Shown here piece by piece: positions 5,899 to 8,775 of a stretch of DNA of 8,775 bases; within the stretch, counting starts at the first letter, position 1; every line of letters begins with the position of its first letter. The position numbers and the translations under genes were made by a program. The DNA is from Chloroflexota bacterium (lineage in GTDB: Bacteria; Chloroflexota; Dehalococcoidia; JACQTR01): the NCBI GenBank assembly GCA_016210705.1, contig JACQTR010000097.1, forward strand, positions 1 through 8,775, read 5' to 3'. The notes below the pieces were generated by a model. It ran no database searches, was not told the origin of the DNA, and saw only the letters and a list, made by a program, of their open reading frames with translations.

Positions 5899-6699
5899 GT
5901 GAATCGAGAGTTTCTAGTGAGTGGTAACAACAGCCATCGGCCAGACCTAAAGATTCTACACACTTCCGATATCCATTTATGCCCAGAGCTATGGCCCAGC
6001 CCCGCTGGGATAGCCTTGGCTGCCCTCGTAAATGGTGCCCTGCGAGAAGAGGTGGATCTTTTCCTTATAGCTGGTGATCTCTTTGAGAGCAACCGAGTAC
6101 CTCAACGAATAATCGACGTAGCCATTGCTGAATTCCGCCGATTGAGTATACCCGTAATAATCCTGCCCGGTAACCACGACTCTTACGATGCCCCATCTAT
6201 ATATCGACGTATCGACATTACGGCCCATGCCCCCAACGTGCGCGTCCTCACCGATGCCGAAGGAGAAATGCTCTCATTCCCAGAATTAGGCCTTATTCTC
6301 TGGGGAAACCCCATCGTGGATCACCACCCTGGATTCCGGCCTTTGGCCAGCATCCCTAGCCGCCAAGGAGACTATTGGCACATAGCGCTGGCCCACGGAG
6401 CGCATAGTATGCGGCTGGGCATCGATTCATCACCGATCCTAGCTGAAGAAATAGCCAACTGCGGCTGGGACTACATTGCCTTAGGACATGAACACCGGTT
6501 TAGGGACGTGTCTAACGGCCAAGTAGTAGCTTGTTATTCAGGCTCCCCTACTGACAATATAGCATTGACCGAAGACAATAGCGCCTCGGCTATTCTCATC
6601 GAACTTAAGAGCCCAGGAAACGTCGTGTTCCGAACCATTTATATGTCGGCTACCCTCGGGGTAGCTGACCAAAAAGGCCCCTGGGTAGAGCAAGATTAG
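5899..6699 (+). CDS. Calcineurin-like metallophosphoesterase, compact SbcD/Mre11-like
   Basis: The 266-residue protein carries the complete dinuclear-metal phosphoesterase motif set: DIH (24-26), GDLFES (59-64), GNHD (91-94), AHG (165-167) and GHEH (196-199). The LHTSDIHL opening and the wording around GDLF resemble DNA-repair exonucleases of the SbcD/Mre11 type and the shorter YhaO/YkuE-like relatives. It lacks the roughly 100-residue C-terminal capping region of full SbcD, and no SbcC/Rad50-type ATPase is next to it, so the substrate (DNA, nucleotide or other phosphoester) cannot be assigned. No signal peptide or membrane segment is seen, so it is probably cytosolic. The start is uncertain. 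GTG at 5899 has no good Shine-Dalgarno; GTG at 5917 (residue 7) has GAGAG 6 bases before it, and the domain begins only at residue 17. It is divergent from rplU and converges on proS with a 2-bp gap. Confidence 0.85.
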   Translation: MNREFLVSGNNSHRPDLKILHTSDIHLCPELWPSPAGIALAALVNGALREEVDLFLIAGDLFESNRVPQRIIDVAIAEFRRLSIPVIILPGNHDSYDAPSIYRRIDITAHAPNVRVLTDAEGEMLSFPELGLILWGNPIVDHHPGFRPLASIPSRQGDYWHIALAHGAHSMRLGIDSSPILAEEIANCGWDYIALGHEHRFRDVSNGQVVACYSGSPTDNIALTEDNSASAILIELKSPGNVVFRTIYMSATLGVADQKGPWVEQD

Positions 6700-6701
6700 C
6701 C

Positions 6702-8411
6702 CTAACCACTCCCAAAGCTAGCAATTAAGGCTGGCAGACGCTGGATCACCTCATCCCAAGGCAATAGCTCTGTACTCTTCTCCCAGCGTCTCTTGACCTC
6801 AACGCCATTTCGTTCTAACGTTCGAGGGCTTATCACCAGACGAATGGGTATTCCCAGAAGGTCGGCGTCATTCATCTTAACGCCGGGGGTCTCCGAACGG
6901 TCGTCGTAAAGCACCTCAAAACCCTCAACTTGAAGCTGGCGATAGATCTCCTCCGCCTTGGACACAACCTGTTGTTCATCCCCAGCCAAGGGGCAGAGAT
7001 AGACTTGGAAAGGGGCGATGCTGGGAGGCCAGACTATGCCTTTGGGGTCGTGGTTGCGTTCGATGACCGCTGCCATAAGGCGACCTACCCCAATGCCGTA
7101 GCATCCCATAACGATAGGTCGCTGTCGTCCCTCTCGATCCAGGTATAAAGCGCCCAAGTTTTCACTGTAAACCGTGCCCAGCTTAAAGACATGCCCCACC
7201 TCAATGGCGCGGGTGGAAAGGAGAGGTTCACCACATTTGGGGCAGCCTTGACCGGCCTCGGCCAGGGCAATATCAGTTAGGATGTCAACGCCAAAATCTC
7301 GCGGATAGTTGGCGTTTTTCAGATGGTATCCAGGCTTATTGGCCCCCACCACAAAGTTGGCTCCCATAGTTATGGAATCATCGGCCACCACCTTGACTCC
7401 GGCCAAACCCACGGGAGAAGCCGATCCCACCACCAGCCCCGCTGTCATCACTTCGGCCTCGGTGGCGAGACGAAGGTCAAAGCACTTTAGAGTATTCCTC
7501 AGCTTAATCTCGTTCACACCCAGATCGCCTCGGATAACTACAAATACCAACTCCTCATCCGCCCAATAGAAAACAGCCTTTAGGGTACGGCTATGAGGTA
7601 TTACCAAGAAATTGGCCAGCTCCTCGATGGTTCCCACCCCTGTGGTGGCGATCTCCACCAAAGGCAGTAGCTCTTCGGCAGGCAAAGGTGCTTTGGCGCT
7701 TTGGGCTTTCTCCTTATTGGCGGCATAGTGACCCTGAGGGCAATAGATGACCTCATCCTCCCCGGCCTCGGCAATGACCATAAACTCCTGGGAGTCCTTC
7801 CCTCCAATGGCACCGCTATCAGCCTCCACCGCCAGGAAAGGCAGGCCGCAGCGCTGGCAGATGCGGCGGTAGGCCTCTACCATTTTGTTATAACTTATGT
7901 CAAGACCATCTTCATCGGCATCGAAGCTGTAGAGGTCCTTCATATGGAACTCTCGCACCCGAATCAGGCCTCCCCGGGAACGGGGCTCATCGCGGAACTT
8001 GGTCTGGATTTGATACAGCATCAAAGGCAGGTCTCGATAGCTGCGAACATGCTGGCGGATAAGCTGAATTATGACCTCTTCGTGGGTGGGGCCCAAAACC
8101 AGACGGCGGCCGCGACGGTCCTTCAGAGTAAACAAACCCTCGCCGAAGGCGCGGTGGCGCCCCGACTCCTCCCACAGCTCGATGGGTTGGAGGACAGGCA
8201 ACATCAGCTCCTGTCCCCCGGCGGTATCCATCTCCTCCCTGATGATGGTCTCGATCTTGCGCAGTACCCGCCACCCCAAAGGCAGGTAACTATAGACTCC
8301 CGCCGCCACCTGCTGGATCATCCCCACCTTGAGGAGAAGCTGGTGGCTGGGGATCTCCGCCTCGGCCGGGACCTGGCGCTGGGTCTTGCCGAAGAGGTTA
8401 GAGAGACGCAA
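6702..8411 (-). CDS. proS: Prolyl-tRNA synthetase, bacterial type with editing insertion
   Basis: ProRS charges tRNA-Pro with proline and edits mischarged alanyl-tRNA-Pro. The 569-residue protein has the length and layout of the bacterial (type 1) enzyme. It opens with MRLSNLFGKT, then class II motif 1 around AAGVYSYLPLG (36-46), the TxE loop GPTHEE (107-112), and motif 2 with FRDEPRSRGGLIRVREF (139-155). An alpha/beta editing insertion follows at about 225-395, between motifs 2 and 3; its conserved Lys is probably residue 278 in RTLKAVF. Motif 3 is GCYGIGVGRL (436-445), and the anticodon-binding domain runs from about 468. The start is TTG at 8411, with an in-frame TAA three codons upstream and no good Shine-Dalgarno. 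A TATAAA-like -10 at 8446-8451 has only a weak -35. The start overlaps a methyltransferase remnant by 14 bp, and the end is 2 bp from the convergent phosphoesterase gene. Confidence 0.95.
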   Translation of the reverse strand: MRLSNLFGKTQRQVPAEAEIPSHQLLLKVGMIQQVAAGVYSYLPLGWRVLRKIETIIREEMDTAGGQELMLPVLQPIELWEESGRHRAFGEGLFTLKDRRGRRLVLGPTHEEVIIQLIRQHVRSYRDLPLMLYQIQTKFRDEPRSRGGLIRVREFHMKDLYSFDADEDGLDISYNKMVEAYRRICQRCGLPFLAVEADSGAIGGKDSQEFMVIAEAGEDEVIYCPQGHYAANKEKAQSAKAPLPAEELLPLVEIATTGVGTIEELANFLVIPHSRTLKAVFYWADEELVFVVIRGDLGVNEIKLRNTLKCFDLRLATEAEVMTAGLVVGSASPVGLAGVKVVADDSITMGANFVVGANKPGYHLKNANYPRDFGVDILTDIALAEAGQGCPKCGEPLLSTRAIEVGHVFKLGTVYSENLGALYLDREGRQRPIVMGCYGIGVGRLMAAVIERNHDPKGIVWPPSIAPFQVYLCPLAGDEQQVVSKAEEIYRQLQVEGFEVLYDDRSETPGVKMNDADLLGIPIRLVISPRTLERNGVEVKRRWEKSTELLPWDEVIQRLPALIASFGSG

Positions 8412-8592
8412 CGGTCTTTACCGGAGATAGGAGTGCTAGCTGTTCTTTATATTCTCTAATTCTGCGTTCAGCTAATAAGACATATTCTTTTTCGATGTCG
8501 TAACCTATGTAGTGCCTTCGGGCTTTTATTGCTGCAAGGCACGTAGAGCCATCCTTTAACAAACTACAACGCATTTTGGAATTCCATCTCAA
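8398..8592 (-). pseudogene. C-terminal remnant of an N6/N4-type DNA methyltransferase
   Basis: An open frame of 64 codons from a TTG at 8592 contains GSTCLAAIK (residues 15-23), RRHYIGYDIEKEY (25-37) and LLAERRIREYKEQ (39-51). This is the typical end of beta-class DNA methyltransferases (N6_N4_Mtase family), in which the AdoMet-binding motif I, usually DPFxGSGTT, lies near the C-terminus. Homology stops inside motif I: the DPF part is replaced by SLLKD and the frame closes at an in-frame TAA a few codons above the TTG. The target-recognition region and the catalytic (D/N/S)PP(Y/W) motif are therefore missing from this frame and from the visible upstream sequence. It cannot be an active methylase. 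It overlaps proS by 14 bp in another frame and the unidentified upstream gene by 29 bp. Low local GC supports horizontal origin. Confidence 0.72.
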
Positions 8593-8773
8593 AAAAATCT
8601 TGTAGCGTATCTTCTGTTATATCCGCCATTTCCATTAGCTCTTCTTGGTCGCCGAAATAATCTTCTAACACTAAAGAAAAGAAGTACTTTACATTGGCGA
8701 AATCTTTTTCGTCCACTGCGCTATCTCCCATAATTCTAAAAGACTTTGTTGGAGTTGTAGATATAACTGTGTG
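8564..8773 (-). CDS. C-terminal part of an unrecognised protein, continuing past the window
   Basis: An uninterrupted frame of 69 codons enters from the right edge and ends at TAG (8564-8566). The visible part starts HTVISTTPTKSF and has a hydrophobic/aromatic core around KYFFSLVLEDYF. Its tail is strongly acidic (DQEELMEMADITEDTLQDFFEMEF), probably helical. I do not recognise the family. Its position just upstream of a methyltransferase remnant makes a restriction-modification partner possible, but nothing in the visible residues proves that. GC content is clearly lower than in the rest of the window (37% over 8641-8700 by my count). It could itself be a fragment. Confidence 0.5.
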   Translation of the reverse strand, partial: HTVISTTPTKSFRIMGDSAVDEKDFANVKYFFSLVLEDYFGDQEELMEMADITEDTLQDFFEMEFQNAL

Positions 8774-8775
8774 CC

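Noticed and set aside
7701..8459. A 252-codon open frame on the plus strand opposite proS
   Set aside because: It is antisense to the proS region encoding class II motifs 1 and 2, has no recognisable domain, and looks like a codon-bias shadow of proS.
8564..8592. Reading the edge protein and the methyltransferase remnant as one frameshifted gene
   Set aside because: The edge frame shows no sequence expected just before motif I of a beta-class methyltransferase and ends in an acidic tail, so joining them does not restore a methylase.

Overview
The window is a piece of bacterial chromosome made mostly of housekeeping genes. At its right edge it runs into an AT-richer stretch that carries a broken DNA methyltransferase. 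By eye the body is moderately GC-rich (mid-50s percent), while my base count for 8641-8700 is 22 of 60 (37%). The lineage is uncertain. The L27 gene encodes a mature-type N-terminus (MAHKKGGG), and no prp/ysxB gene lies between rplU and rpmA; both points argue against Bacillota. The combination rplU-rpmA-rpmE followed by a DUF1385 gene, together with frequent TTG starts, would suit Chloroflexota or a related deep lineage. That is an inference from gene order and protein flavour, not a demonstrated assignment.

Layout. Positions 58-1167 (+) hold the end of a histidine operon: hisF (cyclase subunit of imidazole-glycerol-phosphate synthase) and hisI (phosphoribosyl-AMP cyclohydrolase). A 131-bp gap with a strong Shine-Dalgarno then leads to a 914-residue P2-type ATPase (1299-4043, +) that keeps the whole SERCA-like Ca2+ site. 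Its 3' end overlaps tail-to-tail by 54 bp with a DUF1385 membrane protein gene read leftward (3990-4871, -). Upstream of DUF1385 on the same strand is the compact ribosomal-protein cluster rplU-rpmA-rpmE (5743 down to 4955), whose genes overlap one another. The cluster starts from a near-consensus sigma70 promoter and ends in an intrinsic terminator placed before DUF1385. Divergent from it, with its own promoter-like sequence, is a small SbcD/Mre11-like metallophosphoesterase (5899-6699, +). This ends only 2 bp from the convergent end of proS, a bacterial-type prolyl-tRNA synthetase with an editing insertion (6702-8411, -). Upstream of proS lie the C-terminal remnant of an N6/N4-type DNA methyltransferase and the C-terminus of an unrecognised protein that runs off the window.

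The most notable point is rplU. The conserved L21 N-terminus can be read back to its usual beginning, but there is no ATG, GTG or TTG there. The only well-spaced initiation codon after a perfect GGAGG is AUU (with AUA as a poorly spaced alternative). Other points worth a second look are an 8-bp perfect inverted repeat containing the -35 boxes of both divergent promoters, the 54-bp convergent coding overlap, and the methyltransferase scar touching the proS start. I did not find a clearly new multi-gene system. No tRNA, rRNA, CRISPR array, insertion sequence or origin was seen.
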